From Cloacimonetes bacterium UBA6081 (lineage in GTDB: Bacteria; Cloacimonadota; Cloacimonadia; Cloacimonadales; Cloacimonadaceae): a stretch of DNA of 14,645 bases. Of this stretch, positions 14,064 to 14,645 are shown in pieces. The DNA is taken from positions 5,539 to 20,183 of the forward strand of contig DIXL01000001.1 in NCBI GenBank assembly GCA_002428685.1, written 5' to 3'. Position 1 is the stretch's first letter, and each line of letters starts with the position of its first letter. Position numbers and translations under genes: made by a program. The notes beneath the pieces are model-generated. The model was not told the origin of the DNA, did not search any database, and saw only the letters and a program-made list of their open reading frames with translations.

Positions 14064-14170
14064 ATTATATGTCGCCCGTAAAGGGCTAATAGGGGGTTGT
14101 GGTGCACTGAGACGAGGGGGTTACGCTTCGCTGCACACCCTCGCTATTATGTGTCGCCCTACGGGCTAAT
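14064..14170. repeat. Direct repeat pair, each a small hairpin
   Basis: Copy one (14064-14090) and copy two (14146-14170) share ATTAT-TGTCGCCC and GGGCTAAT. Each can fold as a GCCC/GGGC stem with a short loop (GTAAA or TAC). The 55 bases between them hold a longer imperfect inverted repeat (GTGCA 14103-14107 with TGCAC 14132-14136). Related short GC-rich hairpins are often dispersed across genomes; whether these are cannot be seen here. Confidence 0.5.
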
Positions 14171-14412
14171 CCCCTGAAACTGGCACCTGAAACCTGTCCC
14201 CTTCCTTACTCACTCTGTTTCTTGGCAAATAGTAGCCTCTCAAGCCGTTCGCAAAGTAAGTTTGAGGGGGTATTACGTGGGTGCAAACCCATTGGTTGAG
14301 ATGAAGCATGGAAACAATGGTTTAGGGCTAAGTGTGGTTGATTATCCGCTTATGATTAGCCTTATCGTGGAAAATATTCCACAGCTTTGGTGCTATCAAT
14401 CCAATTATGTGC

Positions 14413-14440
14413 TTGACACCGGATTTGGTTTGTGTATCCC
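14413..14440 (+). promoter_or_regulatory. Possible promoter of the truncated exported-protein gene
   Basis: TTGACA (14413-14418), a 16-bp spacer and TATCCC (14435-14440, 3 of 6). The strong -35 and its correct distance from the start at 14490 are the only support. Confidence 0.35.
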
Positions 14441-14454
14441 ATGAACGCGTGTGT

Positions 14455-14470
14455 CCCACGTTGGGAGACA
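14455..14470 (+). other. Hairpin in the leader of the last gene
   Basis: TCCCA (14455-14459) pairs with TGGGA (14463-14467) across CGT, and flanking TGT/ACA bases can extend the stem with a bulge. It lies between the possible promoter and AAGGAG (14478-14483), so it may shape message stability or translation. Confidence 0.3.
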
Positions 14471-14489
14471 TCATAAAAAGGAGTAGATT

Positions 14490-14624
14490 GTGAAATACGC
14501 ATTAGTAGCTCTTTTGTTATTTACAGCTTCGCTTAGCGGGGTAAACCTGATTAACGAGGCTTTTTCTTCTCCACCCGATCATCCAGCCGGATGGACTGCA
14601 ACGGGTCCCAACCCCAGTGCATAG
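14490..14624 (+). pseudogene. N-terminal stub of an exported choice-of-anchor/adhesin-like protein
   Basis: GTG 14490 follows AAGGAG (14478-14483) by six bases. The 44 codons encode a signal peptide (MKYALVALLLFTASLSG) and then VNLINEAFSSPPDHPAGWTATGPNPSA. The E-x-F...P-x-GW-T pattern is the start of choice-of-anchor J (cleaved-adhesin type) domains, which run on for some 150 residues. Here the frame ends at TAG (14622-14624), and a second TAG follows at once. No other frame continues the domain in the 21 bases left. The gene is therefore broken by a point mutation, or DNA of other origin was joined near 14620; the window ends too soon to decide. Confidence 0.6.
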
Positions 14625-14645
14625 TAGATCGTTCTTAATTTAACC

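Larger units (their letters stand above)
14018..14489. other. Gene-free repeat-rich intergenic region
   Basis: No supported gene here. It contains the end of the AATTGAG repeat, a pair of GTCGCCC...GGGCTAAT direct repeats, a possible stem CGAGGG (14113-14118) with CCCTCG (14138-14143), two CCTGAAAC copies (14173-14180, 14186-14193), a promoter-like TTGACA near 14413 and a small hairpin before the next start. A 60-codon frame at 14262-14444 has no ribosome site and no recognisable domain. Confidence 0.5.

Noticed and set aside
13652..14107. 151-codon open frame on the minus strand under the propeller gene
   Set aside because: It is antisense to the well-supported C-terminal domain, has no ribosome site and its residues have no family character.
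14262..14444. 60-codon frame in the last intergenic region
   Set aside because: TTG start without a ribosome site and no recognisable motif; a decayed coding remnant cannot be excluded.

Overview
The window looks like chromosome of a Gram-negative anaerobe of the Fibrobacteres-Chlorobi-Bacteroidetes neighbourhood, most likely Cloacimonadota. This is an inference. It rests on an LptB-type LPS-export ATPase (so an outer membrane), an HPr kinase/HPr/EI set beside rpoN, strong AAGGAG ribosome sites, and secreted beta-propeller and adhesin-like proteins next to decayed intergenic DNA. No rRNA, tRNA or CRISPR array is visible.

Left edge (1-2596, + strand): a small unrecognised protein broken by a one-base frameshift (10-458), then an A+T-rich two-gene cassette with its own promoter and palindromic operator candidate. 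The cassette is an AAA15/RloA-type ATPase followed by an RloB-domain Toprim-like protein. This architecture matches the AbiL-like anti-phage defence pairs.

Core block (2597-11300, - strand, read right to left): lptB, rpoN, lpd, hpf, a 183-nt gap with a purine/pyrimidine inverted repeat, then hprK, ptsH, ptsI and pgi. Genes inside each half abut or overlap (lptB/rpoN by 4 nt, rpoN/lpd by 0 nt, hprK/ptsH by 32 nt, ptsH/ptsI by about 1 nt), so there are two tight transcription units or one long one. The block joins envelope biogenesis, sigma-54, ribosome hibernation and a PTS phosphorelay. No EIIA or sugar permease is present, so the PTS proteins here are probably regulatory, with HPr-Ser46 phosphorylation by HprK reading glycolytic state and pgi the adjacent glycolytic enzyme.

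Right part (11263-14645): a 750-nt gene-free stretch holding the lptB promoter, a 329-bp nested inverted-repeat element that may be mobile-derived, and a short decayed P-loop fragment. After it comes a secreted 668-residue protein with seven near-identical 61-residue propeller-blade repeats, an Ig-like and a C-terminal domain, ending in a 7-bp microsatellite. A repeat-rich intergenic region follows, then the N-terminal stub of a second exported protein cut off by two consecutive TAG codons at 14622-14627.

The best candidates for something undescribed are the nested repeat element at 11347-11675, the 8-bp G-rich tandem repeat inside lpd, and the frameshift plus orphan ribosome site marking where the defence cassette probably entered.
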